Assembly (NCBI RefSeq): GCF_900258045.1
Contig: NZ_OGVD01000004.1
Coordinates: 992,001 to 1,056,000 of the forward strand
Origin: Sphingorhabdus sp. EL138
GTDB lineage: Bacteria; Pseudomonadota; Alphaproteobacteria; Sphingomonadales; Sphingomonadaceae
Direction: 5' to 3'
Length of the DNA stretch: 64,000 nt
A program made the position numbers and the translations under genes. This document shows, piece after piece, positions 15,556 to 24,807 of this stretch. Position 1 is the stretch's first letter. Each line of letters begins with the position of its first letter. Below the pieces are notes generated by a model. It was not told the origin of the DNA. It saw only the letters and a list, made by a program, of their open reading frames with translations, and searched no databases.

Positions 15556-17375
15556 ATAGGGGAGCTATATGCCCGTTCTTGGGTCATTTTTGGGATATTT
15601 GATGGTAACGCAACACTATATTTCTCAGCATCATAAGTGGTCCAGCGCTTTGTCGGAACTTCAATAACACGCACATAATAAAATGCGTGATGTTCTTTTC
15701 GGAAATCTGGATCACGCCAATAAGCCAACACCTCGGCCTCACCAGATACGTTTTCGGTCGTAGCGATGTCGTAGATATTTTCGTTAAGTCGACCTTCACT
15801 GTCCCGCCATGCCTTGATGATTTGTACGCGCTCAAGGCTTGCACCATCGGGATCTTTCATCGCACTGACAATGAAGCGAGGCGTTTCGTTACCGGAGACG
15901 GGTGACAGTACGCCTCCCATTGGTACACCTTTGTCGTAACCCTTTTTAACGAAATCGCCGATTTCCAGGTCATTTTTGGAAAATTCCCAACCGGCAAAAA
16001 TACGCAACTTAATGCGCGGACCAGTTGTCGCATATACCTCCCGGCGTTGAATAGCAGCGAACAACTCTTCACGGGTATTTGTCTGCGCCCAAACACCAGT
16101 GTAACCTGATGCAGTGAGTTTGGAATTCGACCAGAGCGCGCCTCCCATCTTGCTGGTGATCCGCGACTCAGATTGCTCAGAATCCTTGAATTTGCCCCAA
16201 AAATTATTATCATCAGCAGTGGCTAGGCCAGTGTGACTATCTGTTGATCCCATCAGTCCAAATTCATACGGATTTACCCCTAAATCTGCGGCATATTTAA
16301 GACCTTTCTTTAAACCGCTACGAGCATATTCGCCTTTCAACATCTGTTTTTTTAGAGCGGGGTCCTGAGGCTTGGGGGTTTGCGATATATCACCTTCATC
16401 CCAGGTTTCGAAATCTGCATACTCATCGTCAGGTGACAAAAGCGGATGTGCCTCGCCGTCACCCTTAACCTGCGTCACTTCATAGACTGGTTCCCAACGC
16501 GAACGGGTTTTTGCATATTCTTGGGTAAGAGGCGTGCCATCAAGCCTTTGATCATCGAACATGATTCCGCCTGACAAGTTCCCATTATGCGCTATCGCCA
16601 GAACCGATCCACCGGTCTTCGTTTCATATTGCTCCAGAAACTTCCAGAGATCCTCCGGGTCATCACTGTCCAAGGCAGAAAATGGAATTATAGTTTTGGT
16701 TTTGTCCGGACCATCTTTGAACACGACTACGCGATGCAAGTTGCGACCTCCTGGCATTGAAGTCCATTCATACCCGGCAAAAGCAGTGAACTTCCCCGGT
16801 TGATTGTAGCGCTCCGCAATATCAACAACATTGCTCCATATTGTTTGGTTGAATTTCCTGTCGGGAACTTCCTGCGGCGCTGCACCGGTTACCATGGCAA
16901 CATACTCGGTCATGATCGGCCCCATCCCCTCATCGCCGTCGAGATATCCTTTCCAGCGCTTGCCCAGATCCGATCCCAGAACGGTTCTGTCCTCTTGCTG
17001 TAACGCACTCAGGAACCCGAGATATTCGGCGTGATCCGCAACCATCAAAAAATCGAGAGGCCGTGTTAGCTTTGCCTTTTGGCCGGTCGATGTCTCGACC
17101 TCTTCACCCCTCGCAAAACGATATGCTGTTTCCGGGCCAAGATTCTGGTTTCCAAAGCTGTTGCTATCGAAAGACAGATTGGAATGAACATGCAGATCTC
17201 CCCAGAAAACTTGGTCGGGATATTCCGAGGCCGCGAGAAGTTCACTCTCCGCTTCAGGACTATCGTTCACTGAAGACGTATTTTGGCAAGCGAACAGCGG
17301 CATACTGAACATCGCAGCGTATAAATATCGTGCGGCGCGTTGGCCCAATGGCAATATTCCGTTTCTGTTTTTCAA
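15537..17375 (-). CDS. DUF3604 lipoprotein, PHP-like metallohydrolase
   Basis: About 612 residues from TTG 17375, which has AGGGG six bases upstream; the frame is open to GTG 17429. The N-terminus is a lipoprotein signal (YAAMFSMPLFAC) with the acylated Cys in LFAC. The body is the DUF3604 domain, related to PHP phosphoesterases: DLHVHSNLSFDSNSFG, FLMVADHAEYLGFLS, FAGYEWTSMPGGRN, LAIAHNGNLSGG and GLMGSTDSHTGLA supply the His/Asp metal ligands. Substrates of DUF3604 proteins are not established. It faces the TonB receptor across a ~130-bp gap and overlaps the TetR gene, so the three form a regulated uptake-and-hydrolysis locus by inference. Confidence 0.85.
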   Translation of the reverse strand: MKNRNGILPLGQRAARYLYAAMFSMPLFACQNTSSVNDSPEAESELLAASEYPDQVFWGDLHVHSNLSFDSNSFGNQNLGPETAYRFARGEEVETSTGQKAKLTRPLDFLMVADHAEYLGFLSALQQEDRTVLGSDLGKRWKGYLDGDEGMGPIMTEYVAMVTGAAPQEVPDRKFNQTIWSNVVDIAERYNQPGKFTAFAGYEWTSMPGGRNLHRVVVFKDGPDKTKTIIPFSALDSDDPEDLWKFLEQYETKTGGSVLAIAHNGNLSGGIMFDDQRLDGTPLTQEYAKTRSRWEPVYEVTQVKGDGEAHPLLSPDDEYADFETWDEGDISQTPKPQDPALKKQMLKGEYARSGLKKGLKYAADLGVNPYEFGLMGSTDSHTGLATADDNNFWGKFKDSEQSESRITSKMGGALWSNSKLTASGYTGVWAQTNTREELFAAIQRREVYATTGPRIKLRIFAGWEFSKNDLEIGDFVKKGYDKGVPMGGVLSPVSGNETPRFIVSAMKDPDGASLERVQIIKAWRDSEGRLNENIYDIATTENVSGEAEVLAYWRDPDFRKEHHAFYYVRVIEVPTKRWTTYDAEKYSVALPSNIPKMTQERAYSSPIWYRPR

Positions 17376-17418
17376 GATGCTCCCCTGCCGATCCACTACT
17401 GTCAGTTTTGATTGTGGA

Positions 17419-17450
17419 GAATGATCCACTCATTTTTTATATGAATGATC
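17419..17450. promoter_or_regulatory. Repeats in the divergent promoter between DUF3604 and TonB genes
   Basis: GAATGATC occurs twice, 24 bp apart (17419 and 17443), and TCATT (17430-17434) with AATGA (17444-17448) forms an inverted repeat. Spacing and place between divergent genes fit a regulator site, perhaps for the neighbouring TetR protein. The region is AT-rich, so chance is possible. Confidence 0.35.
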
Positions 17451-17507
17451 AATTAATTAATGGAAATGGCCAAAATAAATAGGCTGTTCAAAGGGAGGAG
17501 AGTTGTC

Positions 17508-19748
17508 GTGAGCAACAACAGTCAGGTTTTAAAGCGGAGCTTAGCGGCTGGGACAATATTGAGTTTGATGGCGGGCATCAGCACGCCGGCCTTTGCCCAG
17601 CAAAGTGAAAGCGCTGAAGAAGATAACATCATCGTTGTGACCGGTCGTTTGCGCGGTGATTCCGAGTCTGTGCAGGACGTACCGCTGGCAGTGACGGTGG
17701 TCAGTCCCGAACAGCTGGGTGCGCAAGGCGCGTTGAATATCGAAGATCTTGAAACATTGTCGCCCAGTCTGGTGATTGATCCTGTGGGCGCTGGTCCCGG
17801 TGCTGGCGCTATTTCACTTCGCGGGGTCAGTTTTGAAGATGTCGAGAAGAGTTTTGAGCCCACTGTTGGCGTCGTGATTGACGGCGTTTTTATCGGCACC
17901 AATACTGCTCAGCTCACCAACGCTTTTGATTTTGCACAAATTGAAGTTTTGCGGGGCCCGCAGGGAACACTCTTTGGCCGAAACACAATCGGCGGCGTGA
18001 TTAATGTTGAACGGACACGACCAACCAAAGAGTTCGGTTTGCGTGCTGAGGCCAGTTTCGGCAACTATGGCCGCGAGGACTATAACGCTGTCTTCAATTT
18101 CGGGGATGGTGATGTATTCGGCGCAAAGTTGTTTTTCTCTGACCGTACCTTCGATGGCTTTTACAACAACGTGACGCTGGGGCAACGGACCGGCTCGAAC
18201 AGTGTACGCGGTGCCGGCGGTACGATACTGATAGAACCAAGCGATGCTCTTGAAATACTGCTAACCGCCGAGGTCACAAAAATCGGCGGTGACCCCGCGG
18301 TTGCTTCGCTATCTCAAACCGGTGAAGCCATATGCGGAGTTCCTGTTCCCGCGCTGGCTGAGCAGTGTAATCGCAATACGCGCGAAGACCTGTACACGGT
18401 TTTCGGCAACGTGCTCGGCGATGTCCAGTTTAAAGAGGACTCCTATTCCGCACGGATAAATTATGACATAGGCGACCTCACCCTATCTTCGATAACTGCG
18501 CTGAAAGAGTCTGACGAACTCGTAATCCAGGATTTTGATGGTGCATCCATCTCGTTCTTCACCACTAACCGGGCGCAGCAATATCGACAGTTCAGCCAGG
18601 AATTGCGTTTGGCAGGCGAGTTTGCACAGGGCTTCAGCGGCGTTGTCGGATTGTTCTATTTCAACAATGAATATCAACTGCAACAGGGCACGACGCTGCC
18701 AACCGGGTTTACGCTGCCGGCTGAAACCGATCATGAGACGAAGTCATATGCTGCATTCGCAGATTTTGATATTGAGTTGACTGACCAACTCCGTGTCAGT
18801 CTCGGCGCGCGCTATTCGAAGGACGAAAAAGAATATACGCGTTCGATTTTTGCCGGACCTGGTCCGCTACTCGCGTTGTCCAACGAAGATGACTGGAGCC
18901 AGTTCACACCCCGTGTCAGTGTGGACTATCGGTTCAGCGACGATATCCTCGTTTACGGTTCATATGCGCGAGGCTATCGATCAGGCGGATTTAACGGCCG
19001 CGCCAACAGCCCGTCGTCAGTGGCTGTGTCCTTTGATCCCGAGACCGTTGACTCCTTCGAACTCGGAGCCAAAACCCAGTTCGCAGACGGTCGTGTAACT
19101 TTGAACATAGCGGGCTTTTACAGTAGGTATAATGACAAGCAGGAGGATGTGGTGCAAGCGACTCCTCCAGGCTCTCCAAATCCACAAGAAACAGTCACTC
19201 TAAATGCCGCCAATGCGACCATTTTCGGGGCCGAGATCGATATGCGAGCAGAGCTTTTCGAAGGTTTCACTATTACCAGTTCTCTTGGCCTCCTTGACGC
19301 CAGCTACGATGATTTCTTCATCGATGTAAACCTGGACGGCATTCAGGATGCTGGCGAAGATGCGTCTTCCCGTGACTTGCGCAGAACGCCGGATGTCTCA
19401 TTTTCAATCGCGGGAAATTATGAAGTCGCTCTTGGCAGTGACGGTACGATTAATCTCAACGCGAAATATAGTACGACCAGTTCCTACCAGACCACCATTG
19501 TCGCCGCTCCGGGCAATTTCGGACAGAACGACCCCCGCGGGCTGCATCAAGCGCAGGACGATCTGTCAGCATCGATCACATATACCCATATCCTGGGCGA
19601 TGACACTGAAATATATGTCCGGGCCTTCGGACGTAATCTGACGGACAGCCGCGGACTGAGCTCTGCGCTACCAGTGGCCGGTCTGTTCACGTTCGGAACC
19701 GGAATTGCACCGCGGCAATATGGCGTGACTGTTGGGTTTGAATTCTAA
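17508..19748 (+). CDS. TonB-dependent outer-membrane receptor
   Basis: Start GTG 17508 is chosen because GGGAGGAG lies eight bases before it; the frame opens earlier at 17460 without such a site. The 746-residue protein has a Sec signal peptide ending STPAFA, a TonB box (NIIVVTGR), a plug domain (~45-165, with VQDVPLAVTVVSPEQL, ISLRGVSF and the block VLRGPQGTLFGRNTIGG) and a 22-strand barrel ending in the aromatic QYGVTVGFEF. This is the FecA-like/sphingomonad type that imports diverse organic ligands. The divergent DUF3604 lipoprotein suggests the ligand is hydrolysed at or near the outer membrane; the ligand is unknown. Confidence 0.94.
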   Translation: MSNNSQVLKRSLAAGTILSLMAGISTPAFAQQSESAEEDNIIVVTGRLRGDSESVQDVPLAVTVVSPEQLGAQGALNIEDLETLSPSLVIDPVGAGPGAGAISLRGVSFEDVEKSFEPTVGVVIDGVFIGTNTAQLTNAFDFAQIEVLRGPQGTLFGRNTIGGVINVERTRPTKEFGLRAEASFGNYGREDYNAVFNFGDGDVFGAKLFFSDRTFDGFYNNVTLGQRTGSNSVRGAGGTILIEPSDALEILLTAEVTKIGGDPAVASLSQTGEAICGVPVPALAEQCNRNTREDLYTVFGNVLGDVQFKEDSYSARINYDIGDLTLSSITALKESDELVIQDFDGASISFFTTNRAQQYRQFSQELRLAGEFAQGFSGVVGLFYFNNEYQLQQGTTLPTGFTLPAETDHETKSYAAFADFDIELTDQLRVSLGARYSKDEKEYTRSIFAGPGPLLALSNEDDWSQFTPRVSVDYRFSDDILVYGSYARGYRSGGFNGRANSPSSVAVSFDPETVDSFELGAKTQFADGRVTLNIAGFYSRYNDKQEDVVQATPPGSPNPQETVTLNAANATIFGAEIDMRAELFEGFTITSSLGLLDASYDDFFIDVNLDGIQDAGEDASSRDLRRTPDVSFSIAGNYEVALGSDGTINLNAKYSTTSSYQTTIVAAPGNFGQNDPRGLHQAQDDLSASITYTHILGDDTEIYVRAFGRNLTDSRGLSSALPVAGLFTFGTGIAPRQYGVTVGFEF

Positions 19749-19792
19749 AAAACGTTCCTGTTGTTACTTCGCCTCCCAAAGGCACAATACTT

Positions 19793-19821
19793 AGGGCCCT
19801 GTTTCGGCAGGGCTCCTTTTT
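19793..19821 (+). terminator. Rho-independent terminator after the TonB receptor
   Basis: GCCCTG (19796-19801) pairs with CAGGGC (19808-19813) around TTTCGG and is followed by TCCTTTTTG, ~45 bp after the receptor stop. The rest of the gap to 20044 shows no gene or repeat. Confidence 0.75.
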
Positions 19822-20044
19822 GTTCGCTTGGGCTGTATCTGATCGAGTAGGAATCTCGACTGAGAGCGCGCCGAGCGCAGCCGTTTTATAAGCAAGCAGA
19901 TAGCAATGCTTAAGAGGTATGAAATGTCTGAGTCTTGAAAAGAGCGGGATTGCTTTGTCTGGACATTAAGTGGATTGCATTCCCCTTCCGCTCGCCTAAT
20001 GTGCCGACGATCCGCATATCATCACCATTGGACCGGAGACCAGA

Positions 20045-21118
20045 TTGTCACAACATGATCGTCAACTTCCTTTGGTGGCTGACTTATATGGTGAGTTGCA
20101 ACTTGCCGAACCCACTCAGAAAAAGACATTTTTGTCTCACTTACCCGGCCTTATGCTGGTCGCTGTGGTTTCGCTGGCTGCGCTCTGGCTCAGTGAACAT
20201 TATGGTCCGCCCGCTATATTAATGGGTCTGCTGCTGGGACTGGCGCTCAGCTTCGTGAATGCCGACAAGCGCCTGTCAACGGGGCTGGATTTCTCATCGC
20301 AAACATTATTGCGTATCGGCATCGTATTGATCGGCATGCGGATCAGCTTTGCCGAAATAGGTAGTCTGGGCATAATCCCGTTTGTTGCGCTGATCGCCAT
20401 TATGACGATTGTCATATTCACTGGCATCATCGCCGCCAGACTGTTCAAGCTCGATCCGCTTTTTGGCCTGCTGGCCGGCGGAGCAACAGCGATATGCGGC
20501 GCCTCCGCCGCGCTGGCGCTGTGGAGCATCATCGGCACCAAAAGAATAGATCAGTCGCGCTTCACCATCGTTTTGCTGGGGACAACGATCGCCAGTGCCT
20601 TCGCCATGACTTTCTATCCCGCCATTGCGGGATTTCTGAATCTGAGCGACAAACAGGCAGGTTTTTTGATTGGTGCCTCGATTCATGATGTCGCCCAGGC
20701 CATCGGGGGCGGCTTTTCCTATTCTCCCGAAGCCGGAGAGGTTGCAACGGTGGTGAAACTCTCTCGTGTGACGCTGCTTGCGCCGGTTTTGATCATTGTC
20801 TCAATGGTGCTTCAGAAAATGGCTGTGAAAGATACCGACCCGTCATCGCCGAAAATTGGCCTTCGACAGGGCATGCCCTGGTTCATTATCGGGTTCATCG
20901 TGCTGGTGGCCCTGAACAGCCTGGTAGCCCTGCCCTCTTTTCTGGTTGATGCGGGCAACCGGTTGGCCAGCACATTATTGCTGTTCGCCGTTGTGGCAGC
21001 CGCGATAAAGTCCAATCTGGCCGGATTGATGTCACATGGCTGGCATTGCTTTGCACCGGTCATCATGACGACGGCCATGGCGTTCCTGCTCTCGATGCTC
21101 GCCATTCAATTGCTTTGA
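20045..21118 (+). CDS. YeiH/UPF0324-family inner-membrane transporter
   Basis: Protein of 357 residues with about ten membrane helices. Family blocks are GPPAILMGLLLGLALSF, GIVLIGMRISF, LLAGGATAICGASAALA and GASIHDVAQAIGGGFSYS, matching the putative sulfate exporter (YeiH) family. The start is TTG 20045, seven bases after CCGGAG; the next good start would remove the soluble N-terminus. In sulfur-oxidising or sulfonate-degrading bacteria relatives export sulfate or related anions, but direct evidence is thin and no sulfonate genes are visible here. It appears monocistronic, with the small DUF6356 gene ~150 bp behind. Confidence 0.87.
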   Translation: MSQHDRQLPLVADLYGELQLAEPTQKKTFLSHLPGLMLVAVVSLAALWLSEHYGPPAILMGLLLGLALSFVNADKRLSTGLDFSSQTLLRIGIVLIGMRISFAEIGSLGIIPFVALIAIMTIVIFTGIIAARLFKLDPLFGLLAGGATAICGASAALALWSIIGTKRIDQSRFTIVLLGTTIASAFAMTFYPAIAGFLNLSDKQAGFLIGASIHDVAQAIGGGFSYSPEAGEVATVVKLSRVTLLAPVLIIVSMVLQKMAVKDTDPSSPKIGLRQGMPWFIIGFIVLVALNSLVALPSFLVDAGNRLASTLLLFAVVAAAIKSNLAGLMSHGWHCFAPVIMTTAMAFLLSMLAIQLL

Positions 21119-21271
21119 ATCCGGCAATTAATGATGATTTGAAAATATTTTCTAACTTGCCAGTCTCAGGCAAAAATATTTTCTAAATTGAAGTCATTGT
21201 CGCTGAGATTTGGCAAAGATTTTGTGCTCCGATCGATTATTACGATAGCCGAGATCAGATCAGGAGCAGAT

Positions 21272-21520
21272 ATGAAGCTTTTTACCGAACATCCAGCATC
21301 AGTCGGGGAAACCTATGCCGAGCATTTCATGATGGCATCGAGCTTTGGCATCCCAATGATTGCAGCTGGCTTTGCCTGTCTTTTGCACGGAATTTTCCCG
21401 TTTCTGTTTGAAAATACCGGCAGCAATCTCGTCAAAAGACTCTATGGCCGGATGGTCACGAACCGGGTAAAAGCGGAAAATCGCAGCGCTACCGAGCATG
21501 AACTGGAATGGTGCATCTGA
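21272..21520 (+). CDS. DUF6356-family small membrane protein
   Basis: An 82-residue protein starting at ATG 21272, preceded by AGGAGC. It begins with FTEHPASVGETYAEHF, a block characteristic of a small family widespread in sphingomonads, followed by one hydrophobic segment (MMASSFGIPMIAAGFACLLHGIFPF) and a basic tail with a C-terminal Cys. Function is unknown; the length is usual for the family. The frame is open 28 codons upstream, but that part has no ribosome site. Confidence 0.8.
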   Translation: MKLFTEHPASVGETYAEHFMMASSFGIPMIAAGFACLLHGIFPFLFENTGSNLVKRLYGRMVTNRVKAENRSATEHELEWCI

Positions 21521-21699
21521 CGATCAAGGTCATTTTGACCAAAGGAAAGTCAGCCAGCTCTTGCATTGTAGGAAAAACTTCGCCATAGGCCGCGCTTCCC
21601 GGCGATTCCTGTAAAAGAATCACGGGAAATAGAAGAAAGCCGGAGGGGCGTGTCTGCATGGTGCGGCGTCAGCGATCGGTAACATGAAGGAAATGAAGC

Positions 21700-22092
21700 A
21701 TGCCGCATTATGAGCATGTCTTCCTCGCGCGTCAGGACTTGAGCCAATCTCAAGTCGATAGTCTCGCCCAGGAAGCTACTAAAATTGTTGAAGCCAATGA
21801 TGGCAAAGTCGTTTTGACTGAAACCTGGGGCCTGCGTACGCTGGCTTACAAGGTTCAGAAAAACCGCAAAGCCCATTATGTTATGCTGCGTCTCGACGCG
21901 CCAACCAACGTAATTGCCGAGCTGGAACGTCAGACCCGTATCAACGAAGACGTCATCCGCTTTCTGACCATCCGCGTCGACGAGCATGAAGAAGGCCCGT
22001 CAGTCATGATGCGCAAGCCAGACCGTGACTCACGCCGTGGTGGCGGAGATCGTGGTGGTGACCGCCCTCGCCGTGACCGCGACGATAGTTAA
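21700..22092 (+). CDS. rpsF: 30S ribosomal protein S6
   Basis: Central-domain protein of the small subunit that binds 16S rRNA together with S18. The 130-residue chain has the S6 fold ([36 protein letters not shown]) and an Arg/Gly/Asp-rich tail (~108-130) common in alphaproteobacteria. First gene of rpsF-rpsR-rplI. The 179-bp gap upstream must hold the operon promoter. Confidence 0.97.
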   Translation: MPHYEHVFLARQDLSQSQVDSLAQEATKIVEANDGKVVLTETWGLRTLAYKVQKNRKAHYVMLRLDAPTNVIAELERQTRINEDVIRFLTIRVDEHEEGPSVMMRKPDRDSRRGGGDRGGDRPRRDRDDS

Positions 22093-22113
22093 GCTAGAAA
22101 AGGAGTAATCAAT

Positions 22114-22338
22114 ATGGGACGTCCATTTTTCCGTCGCCGCAAAAGCTGCCCCTTTTCCGGTAAGAACGCACAACCCATCGACTATAAAGATGTAAAAATG
22201 CTGCAGGGATATATTTCCGAGCGTGGCAAGATCGTACCTAGTCGTATCACCGCAGTTTCTGCTAAGAAGCAGCGCGAATTGTCCAAGGCAATTAAACGCG
22301 CACGCCATCTCGGCCTGCTGCCTTATCTCGTGAAATAG
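22114..22338 (+). CDS. rpsR: 30S ribosomal protein S18
   Basis: Partner of S6 on the platform of the small subunit. It is 74 residues, with [11 protein letters not shown] near the start, [24 protein letters not shown] in the core and [13 protein letters not shown] at the end, all standard. It lies 21 bp after rpsF and 11 bp before rplI, with AAGGAG before its ATG. Confidence 0.98.
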   Translation: MGRPFFRRRKSCPFSGKNAQPIDYKDVKMLQGYISERGKIVPSRITAVSAKKQRELSKAIKRARHLGLLPYLVK

Positions 22339-22349
22339 GAGCAAGAGAC

Positions 22350-23003
22350 ATGGATATTATTTTGCTCGAACGAGTCGAAAAACTGGGCGGCATTGGCGAT
22401 GTCGTAACCGTGAAAAACGGTTATGCGCGCAACTATTTGCTGCCTAACAAGAAAGCCTTGCGCGCCAATGAAGCGAACAAGAAGGTTTTCGAAGCCAATC
22501 GTGCGCAGATTGAAGCGGACAATGAAGCGAAACGCAAAGATGCTGAAAAAGCATCCGGCAATGTGGATGGCAAACAGATCGTATTGATCCGTGCCTCTTC
22601 CGCCAGCGGCCAGCTTTACGGTTCGGTTTCAGTTCGCGATATTGTTGAAACACTCAATGCTGATGGCGCCCATGTTGAAAAAAGCATGGTCATCCTCGAA
22701 AAACCAATCAAGACGCTTGGTGTATTCGACGTGCGCATCCGCCTGCACCCTGAAGTTTCTGTCACTGTTGAGGTCAATGTGGCTCGCTCTGACGACGAAG
22801 CTGAACTGCAGAAAGACGGCATCGACGTGATAGCCCAGATGTTTGAAGAAGAGCAGGCTGAACTGGCTGCTGCGGCTTTGGCACCTGAAAGCGAAGACGA
22901 CGGTGAAGAAACCGAAGCAACAGACGCTGCGGAAGCTTCAGAGGAAGCAACTTCCGAGGAAGCTGCTGAAGAAACAGAAGAAAGCGCTGAAGACAAAGCA
23001 TAG
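22350..23003 (+). CDS. rplI: 50S ribosomal protein L9 with long acidic tail
   Basis: Binds 23S rRNA near the base of the L1 stalk. Residues 1-150 are a normal L9: the N-terminal domain MDIILLERVEKLGGIGDVVTVKNGYARNYLLP, a connecting helix, and a C-terminal domain with SGQLYGSVSVRDI. The protein is 217 residues against about 150 usually; the extra ~65 residues are a Glu/Ala/Asp-rich disordered tail (EEEQAELAAAALAPES...). Such tails occur in sphingomonads, function unknown. Last ribosomal gene of the operon, followed by a strong terminator. Confidence 0.96.
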   Translation: MDIILLERVEKLGGIGDVVTVKNGYARNYLLPNKKALRANEANKKVFEANRAQIEADNEAKRKDAEKASGNVDGKQIVLIRASSASGQLYGSVSVRDIVETLNADGAHVEKSMVILEKPIKTLGVFDVRIRLHPEVSVTVEVNVARSDDEAELQKDGIDVIAQMFEEEQAELAAAALAPESEDDGEETEATDAAEASEEATSEEAAEETEESAEDKA

Positions 23004-23023
23004 TTTTTCTCAGCAAGTGATTG

Positions 23024-23076
23024 AAAAGCCCGGAGCTGGTGCGTTACAGAGTAACAATCCGCCTCCGGGCTTTTTC
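23024..23076 (+). terminator. Rho-independent terminator after rplI
   Basis: AAAAGCCCGGAG (from 23024) pairs with CTCCGGGC (23063-23070), followed by TTTTTC. It ends the rpsF-rpsR-rplI message only ~20 bp before the TTG of the next gene, so that gene probably depends on read-through or a promoter inside this region. Confidence 0.85.
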
Positions 23077-23093
23077 TTAGGATTGAGGGCATA

Positions 23094-24143
23094 TTGACCA
23101 ATAGCTGGCAAAATCAGTTTTCTCAGGATGCCCGGCTTCTGCCCCATCTGGTTGACCTGCCATCCGATCAGGTGCTGCTGTCGCATTTGACCGAAGGCGA
23201 TTACCGCAAGGCCAGTTTCCTCGACCAGCGCATTATAACCCCGCAATTGCAGCGACAGCTGGTACCCTGGTCGGAATTATCTGCGGTCGACATGCCGCAA
23301 ACCGCCAAGCCACAGTATATTTTCCATATCGGGCATGTCGGGTCTACCCTGTTATCACGACTACTTGGCGAGATTGACAAGCTATTGGCGTTAAGAGAAC
23401 CGCAGTTGCTGCGGACGCTCTGCGAAATATCACAAATTAAGGACGAACCAGAAAGCCCCTGGTCACCAGAAGTTTACGCGCAGCGATTTTCCCAAACCGT
23501 TCAATGGTTATCGCGTTCATTCCATCCTGATCAACGGGTGATGATCAAGGCAAGCAGCTTTGTCAGCGAATTGGCTCCACAGCTTTTGGCGACACCTACT
23601 GACGCGCTATTCCTCTATGCTCCACTGGACCGCTATATCCCGACAATATTGGCGGGCGAAGCCTCTGTGCAGGAAACACACATGATGGCCGGCGCACGAT
23701 TGAAGCGATTGTCCCTGAATCTGGGCGAGGCACCGGCACATTTATGGGAATTATCGCTGGCCAAGCGTGTGGCGATGAGTTGGATGTGTGAACTCGTGAC
23801 CCTGTTCGTGGCTGAGAAGGCAAGTCAGGCTGCCAACATCTTGTGGATGGATTTTGAATCGTTCCTTGAGGATCCTACCGGACAGTTGGTATCAGCAGCA
23901 TCCCATTTCGGCCTTGACCTGTCGGAGCAAAAGGCGAGCGAGTTGGTATCAGGCCCCATCATGTCTTCCTATTCCAAAGCACCGGAACATGATTATAGTC
24001 CGAACTTGCGGCAAGAGTTGCTTGCTCAGGCAAATCGAAATCACGCAGACGCCATTCGAACAGCGATATCATGGGTCGCAGAAACAGCCGAAAATTTCCC
24101 TCTGGTGGCCGAGGCCATAAATTGGATTGAAACGAGAAGATAA
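23094..24143 (+). CDS. Sulfotransferase-like P-loop protein
   Basis: Protein of 349 residues from TTG 23094, with GAGGG just upstream. Residues 75-91 (YIFHIGHVGSTLLSRLL) resemble the 5'-phosphosulfate-binding loop of sulfotransferases (His-x-GST-LL), and the later VMIKASSF and ILWMDFESFLEDP segments fit the 3'-phosphate site and a conserved late block of the superfamily. Acceptor and even PAPS use are unproven. Its TAA overlaps the next ATG by one base (TAATG), so it is coupled to the PKHD hydroxylase gene. The pair lies just behind the L9 terminator. Confidence 0.68.
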   Translation: MTNSWQNQFSQDARLLPHLVDLPSDQVLLSHLTEGDYRKASFLDQRIITPQLQRQLVPWSELSAVDMPQTAKPQYIFHIGHVGSTLLSRLLGEIDKLLALREPQLLRTLCEISQIKDEPESPWSPEVYAQRFSQTVQWLSRSFHPDQRVMIKASSFVSELAPQLLATPTDALFLYAPLDRYIPTILAGEASVQETHMMAGARLKRLSLNLGEAPAHLWELSLAKRVAMSWMCELVTLFVAEKASQAANILWMDFESFLEDPTGQLVSAASHFGLDLSEQKASELVSGPIMSSYSKAPEHDYSPNLRQELLAQANRNHADAIRTAISWVAETAENFPLVAEAINWIETRR

Positions 24144-24799
24144 TGTTCAAACAGCTCAAAATATTGGATCAAAGTCAAGTTAACGAAATTAAAGCCATCG
24201 CTGGTAGCGCGCAGTTTGTGGACGGGAAAATCAGCAATCCCCATTCAAAAGTGAAGAACAACCTGCAGCTTCATGATCTTGATGCCTATAACAAGACATC
24301 CAAAATCCTCCATGACGCATTGATGACAAACCCGGAATTTATGGACTTCGCATTTCCAGAAAAGATCGCTCCGCCGCTGATCACTCGTTACCAACCAGGC
24401 ATGCACTATGGCTTGCACGCAGACAGTGCCATCATTCCTCTGCCAGATGGTCCCATTCGGTCCGATATCAGTTGCACTATCTTTTTGAACGGACCGAATG
24501 ATTCCAAGGGCGGTGCGCTACATGTGACGCAGGGCGAAGCCGGAATGCGCTTCAAGGGCCTGCCCGGGACGGCAATTGTCTATCCTTCCCATACATTGCA
24601 TGAAGTTGAGCCTATCTCCGAAGGCGAAAGAATGGTCGCCATCACTTTCATCCAAAGCCGAATCCGGGACGTTATGAAACGCTACCTCATGTATGAGCTG
24701 AACGAAGTTGCTGCCTTGGAAGGCCTCAATATGAGAGACGAAAACTACACGCGCATGCAGGCGCTGCAATATAATCTCATGCGTATGTGGATGGAATAG
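24143..24799 (+). CDS. PKHD-type Fe(II)/2-oxoglutarate hydroxylase (PiuC-like)
   Basis: Dioxygenase of 218 residues, close to the ~225 of the PiuC/YbiX group. The facial triad is His92-Ala-Asp94 in GLHADSA and His153 in SHTLHEVEP, with Arg163 (GERMVAITF) binding 2-oxoglutarate. Relatives often sit beside TonB siderophore receptors, but none is adjacent here; instead the gene is coupled to a sulfotransferase-like gene. The substrate may be a small molecule or a protein. The 3' end converges on folE, 8 bp apart. Confidence 0.9.
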   Translation: MFKQLKILDQSQVNEIKAIAGSAQFVDGKISNPHSKVKNNLQLHDLDAYNKTSKILHDALMTNPEFMDFAFPEKIAPPLITRYQPGMHYGLHADSAIIPLPDGPIRSDISCTIFLNGPNDSKGGALHVTQGEAGMRFKGLPGTAIVYPSHTLHEVEPISEGERMVAITFIQSRIRDVMKRYLMYELNEVAALEGLNMRDENYTRMQALQYNLMRMWME

Positions 24800-24807
24800 G
24801 CACCTGC

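Noticed and set aside
17419-17460. Possible insertion-sequence ends in the AT-rich gap before the TonB receptor
   Set aside because: Repeats are 5-8 bp, no transposase lies nearby and flanking genes are intact.
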